DNA from: an uncultured Bryobacterales bacterium
GTDB taxonomy: Bacteria; Acidobacteriota; Terriglobia; Bryobacterales; UBA6623
Assembly: GCA_951813065.1 (NCBI GenBank)
Contig: CATOTH010000002.1
Location: 744,001 to 808,000, forward strand
Direction of reading: 5' to 3'
Length of the DNA stretch: 64,000 nucleotides
A program made the translations under genes and the position numbers. Numbering within the stretch: position 1 is the stretch's first letter; every line of letters starts with the position of its first letter. Shown here one piece after another: positions 21,896-29,287 of this stretch. The notes under the pieces are model-generated. The model ran no database searches. It saw only the letters and a list, made by a program, of their open reading frames with translations, and was not told the DNA's origin.

Positions 21896-22126
21896 ATGGG
21901 AGCGGAAGGCCGAGAGGCCGCGACGGAGGCGACAGGCACGGTGGTCGAGGAGCTGCCAAGCTTGCTCTTCCGCGTGCGTCTCGACAGCGGGCATTTCGTG
22001 GAAGCTGCGGCGACCGGGCGCCACGCGCTGGACTTCCTGCGGTTGCTGCCGGGCGATCGCGTGCGGGTGCGTCTCTCGCCGCGAGACGCGACGAGGGCGA
22101 GGATTCTAGGACGGGCGGAGAAATGA
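21896..22126 (+). CDS. infA: Translation initiation factor IF-1, divergent
   Basis: 76 residues with the IF-1 pattern [37 protein letters not shown] and an arginine-rich end. The central segment usually reading AHISGKMR is [11 protein letters not shown] here, and the N terminus ([12 protein letters not shown]) replaces the common MAKED. It occupies the exact infA position between map and rpmJ and its stop overlaps the rpmJ start by 4 nt. The divergence raises the possibility that a second, more canonical infA exists elsewhere in the genome, which is known in some bacteria. Confidence 0.85.
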   Translation: MGAEGREAATEATGTVVEELPSLLFRVRLDSGHFVEAAATGRHALDFLRLLPGDRVRVRLSPRDATRARILGRAEK

Positions 22127-22236
22127 AAGTACGTGCTTCAGTCAAGAAGCTTTGCAATCACTGCAAGGTCATCCGGCGCCATGGTGTCGTGCGGGTGATT
22201 TGCGTGAATCCCAAGCACAAGCAGCGCCAGGGATAG
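22123..22236 (+). CDS. rpmJ: Ribosomal protein L36, zinc-binding type
   Basis: 37 residues: [11 protein letters not shown], with the zinc ligands CxxC (CNHC), a third cysteine in VICVN and the histidine in PKHKQRQG. This is the short, zinc-dependent L36. The ATG overlaps the infA stop (ATGA). It is too short for most automatic gene callers but has a complete, canonical sequence. Confidence 0.96.
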   Translation: MKVRASVKKLCNHCKVIRRHGVVRVICVNPKHKQRQG

Positions 22237-22254
22237 GCGCGGAGGAGAGTTCAC

Positions 22255-22635
22255 ATGGCGAGATTCGAGGGCGTCGACATTCCCGACAACAAGCGGGCGG
22301 AGGTGTCGCTGACATACCTGTACGGCATCGGGATCACCCGCGCCCGGTCGCTGCTGTATCGCTCCGGCATCGATTTCGGCAAGCGTATGGGCGATTTGGA
22401 CGATCAGGAGATTACCGCGCTGCGCAGTCTGCTGGACGACGAGCGCGCGATCGAAGGCGACCTGCGCAAGGAGGTCTCCATGAACGTCCGGCGCTTGATG
22501 GAGATCGGTTGCTATCGCGGCTTGCGGCACCGGCGCGGGCTGCCCGTGCGCGGCCAGCGGACGCACACCAACGCCCGTAGCCGCAAGGGGGCCCGACGGG
22601 GCCAGATCGCGAACAAGAAGAAGGCGACCAAGTAG
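22255..22635 (+). CDS. rpsM: Ribosomal protein S13
   Basis: 126 residues with [22 protein letters not shown], the coiled middle ([33 protein letters not shown]) and the basic C terminus [14 protein letters not shown] ([12 protein letters not shown]). S13 contacts P-site tRNA and forms bridge B1. GGAGGAGAG is the ribosome-binding site. First gene of the alpha block. Confidence 0.97.
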   Translation: MARFEGVDIPDNKRAEVSLTYLYGIGITRARSLLYRSGIDFGKRMGDLDDQEITALRSLLDDERAIEGDLRKEVSMNVRRLMEIGCYRGLRHRRGLPVRGQRTHTNARSRKGARRGQIANKKKATK

Positions 22636-22656
22636 GGGACGGGGAGCAGGACAGCG

Positions 22657-23058
22657 ATGGCGAAGGCGAAAAGCAAAGAGAAGAAGCGCTTCAAGAGCCG
22701 CCAAAAGAAGAATGTGCCGATTGGAATCGTGCACGTGAAGGCGTCTTTCAACAACACGATCGTGACGTTCACCGACCTGGAGGGCCGGGCGATCTCGTGG
22801 TCGAGCGCGGGGTCCCTGGGATTCCGCGGTTCGCAGAAGGGCACGCCGTTCGCGGCGCAGCAGGCCAGCCTGACGGCGGCCAACAGCGCCAAGGAGCACG
22901 GGGTGCAGCGCGTGGTCGTGCGCGTGAAGGGGCCCGGGGGTGGTCGCGAGTCGGCGATCCGCGCGCTGGCCTCGGCAGGGATCCAGGTCACGCACATCAA
23001 GGACGTGACCCCCGTGCCGCACAACGGCTGCCGGCCGCCGAAGAAGCGCCGGGTCTGA
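22657..23058 (+). CDS. rpsK: Ribosomal protein S11
   Basis: 133 residues. The conserved parts are [51 protein letters not shown] and the C-terminal [14 protein letters not shown]11 lies at the platform of the 30S subunit. The lysine-rich N terminus ([18 protein letters not shown]) is typical of non-proteobacterial S11. Confidence 0.97.
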   Translation: MAKAKSKEKKRFKSRQKKNVPIGIVHVKASFNNTIVTFTDLEGRAISWSSAGSLGFRGSQKGTPFAAQQASLTAANSAKEHGVQRVVVRVKGPGGGRESAIRALASAGIQVTHIKDVTPVPHNGCRPPKKRRV

Positions 23059-23074
23059 GGAACGGGAGGAACGC

Positions 23075-23692
23075 ATGGCAAGAAACCGGGGACCGGTAGT
23101 GCGCCGCTCGCGGCGCTTGGGAATGGCGCTCGACCCCAAGTCGGAACGCCAGCTGGACAAGCGCCCCTACGCGCCCGGCCAGCACGGCAAGACGCAGCGG
23201 CCGAAGAAGATGGTCGGCTACGCCCTGCAAGTGCAGGAGAAGCAGCGCGCCCGTTTCATGTATGATGTACTTGAGCGTCAGTTCCGTAACTACTACGCGC
23301 GCGCGGCGCGAATGCCGGGCGTAGTGGGTGACAACCTGCTCAGCCTGTTGGAACGGCGTCTCGACAACGTCGTGTTTCGCTTGGGCTTTGCTGTCTCTCG
23401 GCGGCAGGCCCGGCAGATCGTCAATCACGGCCATGTGCAGGTCAATGGCGGGAAAGTCGACATTCCGTCGTACTTGGTGCGGTCGGGGGATGTCGTGGAG
23501 ATTCGAGACAAGAGTCGCGACCACGGCGGGATTCATCGAGCCTTGGAGGCACCGGTTTCGCCAGCGCCTCCGGGATGGTTGGAGCAGTCGGCGGAGGATC
23601 GTCGGGGACGGGTTCTGAGCGAGCCGTCGAAAGAAGACCTCGAGAGTACCCAGATCAACGCGCAGTTGATCGTCGAGCTGTATTCAAGGTAG
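23075..23692 (+). CDS. rpsD: Ribosomal protein S4
   Basis: 205 residues with the N-terminal helical part (RRPYAPGQHG-like KRPYAPGQHGKTQRPKK) and the S4 RNA-binding domain (LLSLLERRLDNVVFRLGFAVSRRQARQIVNHGHVQVNG split over two strands). It has no N-terminal zinc-binding cysteines, so it is the C-minus form. S4 initiates 30S assembly and controls the alpha operon in E. coli. The C terminus reads QLIVELYSR as expected. Confidence 0.97.
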   Translation: MARNRGPVVRRSRRLGMALDPKSERQLDKRPYAPGQHGKTQRPKKMVGYALQVQEKQRARFMYDVLERQFRNYYARAARMPGVVGDNLLSLLERRLDNVVFRLGFAVSRRQARQIVNHGHVQVNGGKVDIPSYLVRSGDVVEIRDKSRDHGGIHRALEAPVSPAPPGWLEQSAEDRRGRVLSEPSKEDLESTQINAQLIVELYSR

Positions 23693-23749
23693 AGCCGGAC
23701 GCGGGCCGGGCCGGCTTGCGCCGGAGAACAGGGAAGAGGCAGATATCGC

Positions 23750-24748
23750 ATGTGGAAAGGTTTCCAGAAGCCAAAGCGGCTGGCCGTGAATTCGGATTCG
23801 CTGGAGGACACGTACGGCAGCTTCAGCGCGCAGCCGTTTGAACGCGGCTTCGGCACGACGATCGGCAATTCGCTGCGCCGGGCGCTGCTCAGTTCGATCG
23901 AAGGCGCGGCCATCACAGCCGTGCGGATCGAGGGCATTTCGCACGAGTTCAGTCCGATTCCGCGCGTGGTCGAGGACGCGACCGACATCATCCTGAATCT
24001 GAAGCAGATTCCCCTCCAGTTGCACGGCGAGGGCACGCGAACCATCCGTCTGCGAACGACCGAGCCCGGGGAAGTCTACAGCTCCGCCATCGAGGCGGGC
24101 TCGGACGTGGTCATCCTGAATCCGGACGTGTACATCGCGACGGTTAGCGATGAAGGCATTCTCGACATTGAGATGCGTGTCAAGCTCGGCCGCGGCTACG
24201 TCTCGGCAGAGAAGAACTACGACGAGGACTTGGCAGTTGGCTACATCCCGATCGATTCCGTTCATTCGCCCGTGCATCGCGTGAAGTTCGGCGTTGAGTC
24301 GGCGCGTCTGGGCCAGATGACCGACTACGAGAAGCTGAACCTGGAACTGTGGACCAACGGGTCCGTGACTCCCCAAGACGCGGTCGGACTGGCCGCCAAG
24401 CTGGTGAAGGACCATATGCAGATCTTCATCAACTTCGAGGAGGAGGCCAGCCTCGAGGAAGCGCCGGTGGATCTGCAGGGCGATCGCTACACCGAGCACC
24501 TCAACAAGTCAGTGGAGGACCTGGAACTGTCGGTGCGGTCGTACAATTGCTTGATGAACGCCAACATCCGCACGATCGGCGATCTCGTCCTGACGACCGA
24601 AGCCGACATGATGAAGACCAAGAACTTCGGACGGAAGTCGCTGATCGAGATCAACGAAATCCTGGACTCGATGGGATTGCATCTGGGCATGCGCCAGGAC
24701 GAGCATGGACGCTTGATCCCGAGGCAGTCCAGCGGGGATCAGAGCTAG
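23750..24748 (+). CDS. rpoA: RNA polymerase subunit alpha
   Basis: 332 residues, usual length. The N-terminal dimerisation domain contains [26 protein letters not shown], the mark of alpha. A linker of about 15 residues is followed by the C-terminal domain with [21 protein letters not shown], which carries the residues that bind UP elements and activators, and the [13 protein letters not shown] helix. The ribosome-binding site is GAAGAGG. Located between rpsD and rplQ as in nearly all bacteria. Confidence 0.97.
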   Translation: MWKGFQKPKRLAVNSDSLEDTYGSFSAQPFERGFGTTIGNSLRRALLSSIEGAAITAVRIEGISHEFSPIPRVVEDATDIILNLKQIPLQLHGEGTRTIRLRTTEPGEVYSSAIEAGSDVVILNPDVYIATVSDEGILDIEMRVKLGRGYVSAEKNYDEDLAVGYIPIDSVHSPVHRVKFGVESARLGQMTDYEKLNLELWTNGSVTPQDAVGLAAKLVKDHMQIFINFEEEASLEEAPVDLQGDRYTEHLNKSVEDLELSVRSYNCLMNANIRTIGDLVLTTEADMMKTKNFGRKSLIEINEILDSMGLHLGMRQDEHGRLIPRQSSGDQS

Positions 24749-24763
24749 CGGGGAGCGACAGCA

Positions 24764-25228
24764 ATGCGGCATCGGAAAGGCGGCTTCAAGCTCCAGCGCG
24801 ATCCCTCGGGACGCAAGGCGCTGCTGCGCGGGTTGACCACCAGCGTGATCCAGCACGGCCGGATCAAGACCACCGTCGCCAAGGCCAAGGCAGTGCGCCC
24901 GCGGGTCGAGCGGATCATCACCTTGGCCAAGCGCGACACGCTGCATGCCAGGCGTCAGGCCGCAGCCTACCTGTACGATCCCGGCGCGGTGAAGACACTC
25001 TTCGACACCCTCGGCCCGAGATTCGCGGACCGGGCCGGCGGGTACACCAGGATCGTGCGGTTGGGGCCGCGCCAAGGCGACGGCGCAGAGGTGGCGATCC
25101 TCGAGTTGCTGGGTTCGCAGATCACGAGAACCTCCGAAGACAAGAAGAAGCGCCGCGAAGCCCGCATGCAGCAGAGTCAGGAAGAGACTCCGGACGTGTC
25201 GGACGACGGGGCGGAAGAGAAAACATAG
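24764..25228 (+). CDS. rplQ: Ribosomal protein L17 with C-terminal extension
   Basis: 154 residues. Residues 1-120 are canonical (MRHRKGGFKLQRDPSGRKALLRGL, AKAVRPRVERIITLAKRD, DRAGGYTRIVRLGPRQGDGAEVAILEL). A charged tail of about 30 residues follows (KKKRREARMQQS, then acidic), longer than in E. coli. L17 lies near the tunnel exit. Last r-protein gene of the run. Confidence 0.96.
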   Translation: MRHRKGGFKLQRDPSGRKALLRGLTTSVIQHGRIKTTVAKAKAVRPRVERIITLAKRDTLHARRQAAAYLYDPGAVKTLFDTLGPRFADRAGGYTRIVRLGPRQGDGAEVAILELLGSQITRTSEDKKKRREARMQQSQEETPDVSDDGAEEKT

Positions 25229-25233
25229 GGAAG

Positions 25234-26313
25234 TTGCTGACCGGAGGGCTTCAGTCGAGGCCTAGACAGCGCCTCCGGACGGGGGTGGCTTTGGCATGCG
25301 CAGCCGTGGTGTGCGGCGGTTCCTGCAGTAGCCTGAATCCGGAGGGCGAGCGGCTCGCCGCCTCGGTCAATGGCGAACGGGTCACTTTCGCCGACTTGGA
25401 GCGCTACGAAGCGATCCAACTCCTGAGTGGCCGCGGGGCCGAGCGACATCCGAGCCCGGAGCAAGAGCAGCTCCAACGGCTGACCATGCTCCGAGAGCTC
25501 GTCGACCAGCGGCTACTCCTGCAGAAAGCCGACGCCCAGGGTTTGATGGCCGCTGACGCGGAAGTTGAAGCGGTGATCGACCGCTACCGCGTGCCCTACA
25601 GGACGCCGGACGAGTTCGACGAGCACTTGACGGCCGAAGGCATTGATCCGGCGGACCTGCGCGTCGAGATCCGGCGGCAACTGACCGTCGAGAAGCTCTT
25701 GGTCCGGGAGGTGTCGTCTCGCGTCAAGATTGACGAGTCCGCGATGCGGGAATACTACGACAGCAATCTCGCGGCGTTCACGGTGCCCGAGGACAATCTG
25801 CATCTGGCCCAGATTCTCGTCGGGGAATCGCAAGTGTCGCCGATCCCGAACCTGCGCAATGACGACGCGACGGGCCTGGACGCCGCCCGGCGCAAGATCC
25901 GTCGCATCCAGGACGAGCTCGAGAGTGGCGAGGACTTTGAAGAACTGGCCGCGCTGTACTCGGAAGATCCCGCCTCGGCCACCAACGGTGGCGACATGGG
26001 TTTCATTCCCCTCTCGTCCCTGGGAGAGGCCGATATCCGGTTGCGCCGTGCTCTGATCGGCCTGCAGCCGGGCGCGACCTCGGGGATTGTCGAGACCGAC
26101 GGTGAATTCCGGATCTTGCGGTTGCTTTCGATCGAGCCGGCGGGCCGGCAAGAGTTCGAGGATCCCGAGGTCCAGGCGTCGATCCGGGAGCTGCTGGCCA
26201 ACCGCTTGGAGCAGCTCCTGCGGACGGCCTTCTACGAGATGGAGCGAAGCGGCGCCGAGATCCACAACCACTTGGCGGAACGCATCGCCGCCGAGTACGG
26301 CTTGGCCAACTGA
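25234..26313 (+). CDS. Parvulin-type peptidyl-prolyl isomerase (SurA-like), probable lipoprotein
   Basis: About 359 residues. After a basic N-region (QSRPRQRLRTG) and hydrophobic stretch (VALACAAVVCGGSC) a cysteine suggests lipid attachment, although the lipobox GGSC is unusual. A SurA-type N-terminal helical domain (VNGERVTFADLERYE) is followed by a parvulin domain at about 185-300: DNLHLAQILVGE, FEELAALYSEDPASATNGGDMGFIP. Such proteins assist folding of outer-membrane proteins in the periplasm. No ATG or GTG fits before the signal region except GTG 25285, which would cut off the basic N-region; TTG 25234, 5 nt after the rplQ stop, is preferred but not proven. It appears co-transcribed with the alpha block. 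Confidence 0.8.
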   Translation: MLTGGLQSRPRQRLRTGVALACAAVVCGGSCSSLNPEGERLAASVNGERVTFADLERYEAIQLLSGRGAERHPSPEQEQLQRLTMLRELVDQRLLLQKADAQGLMAADAEVEAVIDRYRVPYRTPDEFDEHLTAEGIDPADLRVEIRRQLTVEKLLVREVSSRVKIDESAMREYYDSNLAAFTVPEDNLHLAQILVGESQVSPIPNLRNDDATGLDAARRKIRRIQDELESGEDFEELAALYSEDPASATNGGDMGFIPLSSLGEADIRLRRALIGLQPGATSGIVETDGEFRILRLLSIEPAGRQEFEDPEVQASIRELLANRLEQLLRTAFYEMERSGAEIHNHLAERIAAEYGLAN

Positions 26314-26346
26314 GTCAGCCAAGCGCGTGATATACTCCTGTTTTCG

Positions 26347-26934
26347 GTGCATGTCGCAGACGGCATCCTTCCTGTGACCGGCTGCGTGGCCGCGCACATA
26401 GCGAGTTCGGCGTGCCTATTCATCTCTTCCCGCAACGTTCAGGTTGCGGAGGCTTCCAAGGTGGGACTGGCGGCGGCGGCGGCCTTCGTGGTGTCGACGA
26501 TCCAGTTCCCGGTAGCGGGCCTGCCTGCGCATTTCGGGCTGTACGGCCTGCTGGGAATTCTCCTGGGGAAGCGAGCTTTCGCGGCGCTCTACGTATGCCT
26601 GCTTTTCCAGTCCTTGCTGCTGCAACATGGCGGCTTGGTGTCGCTGGGGGTGAACGCGATGAACATGGGGATCGGGGCCTGGGCCGGCTGGCTGGCCTGG
26701 AAGCTCTTGCCCGGGCGGATTGGGTGGCGCGCCGCAGCCGCAGGTTTCCTCGGGGCGGTCTTGCCCGCGCTGTTGCTCGCTTGGGAGTTCGAGCTGTCCA
26801 ATTACGGCAGGGGCTTCTACGTGGTCGCGTCGCTGTATGCGGTGGTAGCCGTGCTGGAAGGGGCCCTGACAGCACTCGCGGTCGGGTTTCTGCAGCGTGC
26901 GAAGCCGGAAATCCTGTCGTCGGCCGCTGGCTGA
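26347..26934 (+). CDS. Cobalt/nickel ECF transporter S component (CbiM/NikM family)
   Basis: 195 residues, beginning with a GTG-encoded Met and HVADGIL. The free N terminus with His at position 2 and the MHxxDGxL motif is the metal-binding signature of CbiM/NikM, where the N-terminal amine and His coordinate the ion. About six hydrophobic segments follow, with GVNAMNMGIGAW corresponding to the conserved N-A-x-x-M-G region. It binds Co2+ or Ni2+ in the membrane and passes it through the T component. Which metal is transported cannot be told from sequence; LarC elsewhere in the window favours nickel. The next gene overlaps by 4 nt. Confidence 0.85.
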   Translation: MHVADGILPVTGCVAAHIASSACLFISSRNVQVAEASKVGLAAAAAFVVSTIQFPVAGLPAHFGLYGLLGILLGKRAFAALYVCLLFQSLLLQHGGLVSLGVNAMNMGIGAWAGWLAWKLLPGRIGWRAAAAGFLGAVLPALLLAWEFELSNYGRGFYVVASLYAVVAVLEGALTALAVGFLQRAKPEILSSAAG

Positions 26935-27359
26935 GGCGCTGGCGAATCGGAGCCCTTTGGCTCTGCGCGCCGCTACTCGCGCAGGCTCACGGCCTGCAGG
27001 TCGAGATTGATCCTGCCTCCCGAGCCGTGACCGTCCGGTGCCTCTACTCTAACGGCGAGTCTGCCGATGCGGAGGTTCAGGTCTACTCTCCGGACGCTGC
27101 GGATGAGGCGTTCCAGACGTTGCAGACCGATCCTCGCGGGCTAGTGAGCTTCGTCCCGGACAGCACCGGAACCTGGCTGGTGGTCGTCGACGACGGCATG
27201 GGCCATAGGGTTGTTCATGAGGTACCCGTCGACGGGGACGGTGCGCCGGAACTGTCGACTGAGCCCTCGTGGTCTGAGTCACTCCGGTTCCTGGGCGCGG
27301 CCGCTCTGGCGGTCTTGTTGGTGGTGTGGATTCGGCGCAACCGGGGGGCCAGGGCGTGA
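26931..27359 (+). CDS. Membrane-anchored periplasmic accessory protein of the metal ECF transporter (CbiL/NikL-like)
   Basis: 142 residues read from CTG at 26931. The product has a clean signal peptide (RRWRIGALWLCAPLLAQA) and then H-G at the mature N terminus, an Ig-like domain (EIDPASRAVTVRCLYSNGE, TDPRGLVSFVPDSTGTWLVVVDDG) and one C-terminal membrane helix (FLGAAALAVLLVVWIRRN). Mature proteins beginning HG with such a domain occur as additional components (CbiL, NikK, NikL) of nickel/cobalt ECF systems. No ATG, GTG or TTG lies in frame near the signal peptide; the CTG overlaps the cbiM stop as CTGA, so a rare CTG start with translational coupling is inferred. The end overlaps cbiQ by 4 nt. 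Confidence 0.65.
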   Translation: MRRWRIGALWLCAPLLAQAHGLQVEIDPASRAVTVRCLYSNGESADAEVQVYSPDAADEAFQTLQTDPRGLVSFVPDSTGTWLVVVDDGMGHRVVHEVPVDGDGAPELSTEPSWSESLRFLGAAALAVLLVVWIRRNRGARA

Positions 27360-28066
27360 GAGAGTTTGACGGCGCGATCGCGGCGCCCCGGTCTCCGCTT
27401 GCACGCATGGATCCGCTGGCCAAGTTCTGCACGACCCTATCGACGGTGGTCATGATTTCGGTCTTCCCGGCCGGGGCAGGATGGCGGTACGCTGCCGTGC
27501 TGGCCTTGCTGGTCGCACTGGCGGTGTTGTCCCGTGTTCCTGGGCGGTACCTGTCGCAACGATTCCTGGCAGCATCGCCGTTCGTGGCGCTAGCAGCCGT
27601 CATGCCCTTGGCTTCCGCTGTGCCCGGGGCCGCCGACCTCGCGGTCGCGGTCGCCTGGAAGGCTTTCTCGGCCATACTGCTGCTCTCGCTGCTCGCGGCA
27701 ACGACGCCGATCGAGGAGATTGTCGAGTCTCTGCGGCGCCTAGGCGCTCCGCGCGGCCTGGCCCTCACCGCCACGCTGATGCACCGGTATCTCTTCGTGT
27801 TGCTGGATGAATGGCGCCGGATCGCCAGGGCGCGGGACTGCCGCTCCGGGGGAGGCGTCAAGGGCGGCCGCGCCCGAATGTGGGCAAATCACGCGGCCAT
27901 GGTCTTCGTCCGGACGTGGGAGCGCGCCGACCGCGTCGCGCAGGCAATGCAGGCGCGAGGGTTCCGCGGCGAATTCCCGCGTCTTCGCCAATCCCGGCCG
28001 GGGCCTTGGGAAATTGCCGCCGCGTTCGTGCTGCCGGTTTCCGTGCTGGCGTTACGGATAGTCTAG
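27356..28066 (+). CDS. cbiQ: Cobalt/nickel ECF transporter T component (CbiQ/EcfT)
   Basis: 236 residues from GTG 27356, which overlaps the previous stop (GTGA). Features are the N-terminal LARMDPLAKFC segment, several membrane helices, and two cytoplasmic coupling-helix motifs of the A-R-x type: ARARDCRSGG and AMQARGFRGEF, the second matching the common QARGF form. CbiQ links the metal-binding CbiM to the ATPases. No CbiO ATPase gene follows; the next gene is on the opposite strand and overlaps the cbiQ 3' end by 15 bp. The ATPase must be encoded elsewhere or shared. Confidence 0.85.
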   Translation: MREFDGAIAAPRSPLARMDPLAKFCTTLSTVVMISVFPAGAGWRYAAVLALLVALAVLSRVPGRYLSQRFLAASPFVALAAVMPLASAVPGAADLAVAVAWKAFSAILLLSLLAATTPIEEIVESLRRLGAPRGLALTATLMHRYLFVLLDEWRRIARARDCRSGGGVKGGRARMWANHAAMVFVRTWERADRVAQAMQARGFRGEFPRLRQSRPGPWEIAAAFVLPVSVLALRIV

Positions 28067-28861
28067 GTCCAGCCGCCGCACCCAGATGTTGCGATAGCGC
28101 ACGGGGTTTCCGTGCGCCTGCAGCAGCAGCGGCAGTTCGGGGGCGTGGGGCGAGTATTCGCTGGGCTTCCTGTGGCGCATCGGCCCCATCATTTCCTTGC
28201 GATGGTGCAGCAGGACGCCGTTGTGGAAAACGGTCACGTAGGCGGGCTTCTCCAGTTCGCCGTCGTTGAAGCGCGGCGCCTCGAAAACGATGTCGTAGGA
28301 CTGCCACTCGCCCGGCTTGCGAGATGCGTTGACCAAGGGCGGGTACTGCCCGTAGATCGCACCGGCTTGGCCGTCCGCGTAGCTGATGTTGTCGTACGAG
28401 TCCAGAATCTGGATCTCGTAGAGTTCCATCATCATGACGCCGCTGTTGCCCCTCTGCTGGCTGGATCCCCTGGGCGCTGCCGGCGTGGCCCACTCGATAT
28501 GCAACTGGATATCGCCGAACGATTCCTTCGTCCGGTGGCTCCCTGTCTTCGGCACGAGTTCCATGTAGCCGTTCTCCACCTTCCAGACCGGGTCCATGCT
28601 TGTACCACCGCGACCGCGCTGCACCCATTGGGAGAGGTCCGTGCCGTCGAAGAGCACGATCGCGTCCGAGGGGGGCATGCGAGGAGTTCCCGGTTCCACG
28701 ATCCTCGGGCGGGGCCGGGCGTCGTCATGGACCCGCCAGCGGTCGCCTGGCAGGAACGGTGTATCCGTGTAGCCGGTCGGGGGCGGCTTGGGATCGTCCG
28801 CCATCATTGGAACGATGGCGAGGATCGCAATCAGCGAGGCCGTCAGGGCGTATCGTGTCAT
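28052..28861 (-). CDS. Exported DUF1080 (3-keto-disaccharide hydrolase-like) protein
   Basis: 269 residues with a signal peptide (ALTASLIAILAIVPMMA). The DUF1080 concanavalin-like fold is visible from AIVLFDGTDLSQWV through FGDIQLHIEWATP, QRGNSGVMMMELYEIQILDSYDN, EWQSYDIVFEAPRFN and NGVLLHHRKEM to the final RNIWVRRL. Members of this family act on glycosides in soil and planctomycete-like bacteria; one group hydrolyses 3-keto-disaccharides. The exact substrate here is unknown. The stop codon lies inside the convergent cbiQ gene (15-bp overlap). A second family member lies at 55542-56207. Confidence 0.85.
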   Translation of the reverse strand: MTRYALTASLIAILAIVPMMADDPKPPPTGYTDTPFLPGDRWRVHDDARPRPRIVEPGTPRMPPSDAIVLFDGTDLSQWVQRGRGGTSMDPVWKVENGYMELVPKTGSHRTKESFGDIQLHIEWATPAAPRGSSQQRGNSGVMMMELYEIQILDSYDNISYADGQAGAIYGQYPPLVNASRKPGEWQSYDIVFEAPRFNDGELEKPAYVTVFHNGVLLHHRKEMMGPMRHRKPSEYSPHAPELPLLLQAHGNPVRYRNIWVRRLDLDYP

Positions 28862-29038
28862 TTCAAGTTCCTACGGGACCCTAGTATCCCACAGCGCTGG
28901 CCCCACCTCCCGAGCGATCGCGACGGCAGGCGGCCCTTCTGGGCCCCGTGGTCAGAGCCCGCGGACGATTGCCTGGCCTTGCCTCGGGAAAGCCCGATGG
29001 ATGCGCGAATTCCATTTGGTAGACTGCAAGGCTACCGC

Positions 29039-29287
29039 ATGGATTTCGTACCGAATGACGAGCCTCTCGTCACCATCTTCGAGTCCCGGACGCACTTGGC
29101 GACGATCGAGGCCGAGGTTGTCCAATCCCTGCTCGAATCGGCAGGGATCAGCAGTTGGATTGCGCGCGAAAACGTGATTCAACAGCCGGTTGGCAACGTG
29201 ATCCTGAAGGTCCTGGAGTCCCAGGCCGAGGATGCCAAGGCGCTGCTACTGGATGCGGAGCGCGCGGCTGAAGAAGGCGAAGGGTGA
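29039..29287 (+). CDS. DUF2007-type small protein
   Basis: 82 residues, MDFVPNDEPLVTIFESRTHLA followed by EAEVVQSLLESAGISSWI and a C-terminal VLESQAEDAKALL helix. The pattern (strand, helix with E-A-x-x-x-x-L-L-E-x-A-G-I, strand, helix) matches the DUF2007 ferredoxin-like domain, sometimes annotated as putative signal-transducing protein. No catalytic residues are apparent. AAGG stands about 7 nt before the chosen ATG; an in-frame ATG at 29000 would add 13 residues. The stop overlaps the GTG start of the next gene. Confidence 0.7.
   Translation: MDFVPNDEPLVTIFESRTHLATIEAEVVQSLLESAGISSWIARENVIQQPVGNVILKVLESQAEDAKALLLDAERAAEEGEG

Noticed and set aside
24349..25233. Extension of the parvulin protein into rpoA/rplQ
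   Set aside because: The added residues are out-of-frame readings of rpoA and rplQ; signal-peptide position argues for a start near 25234.
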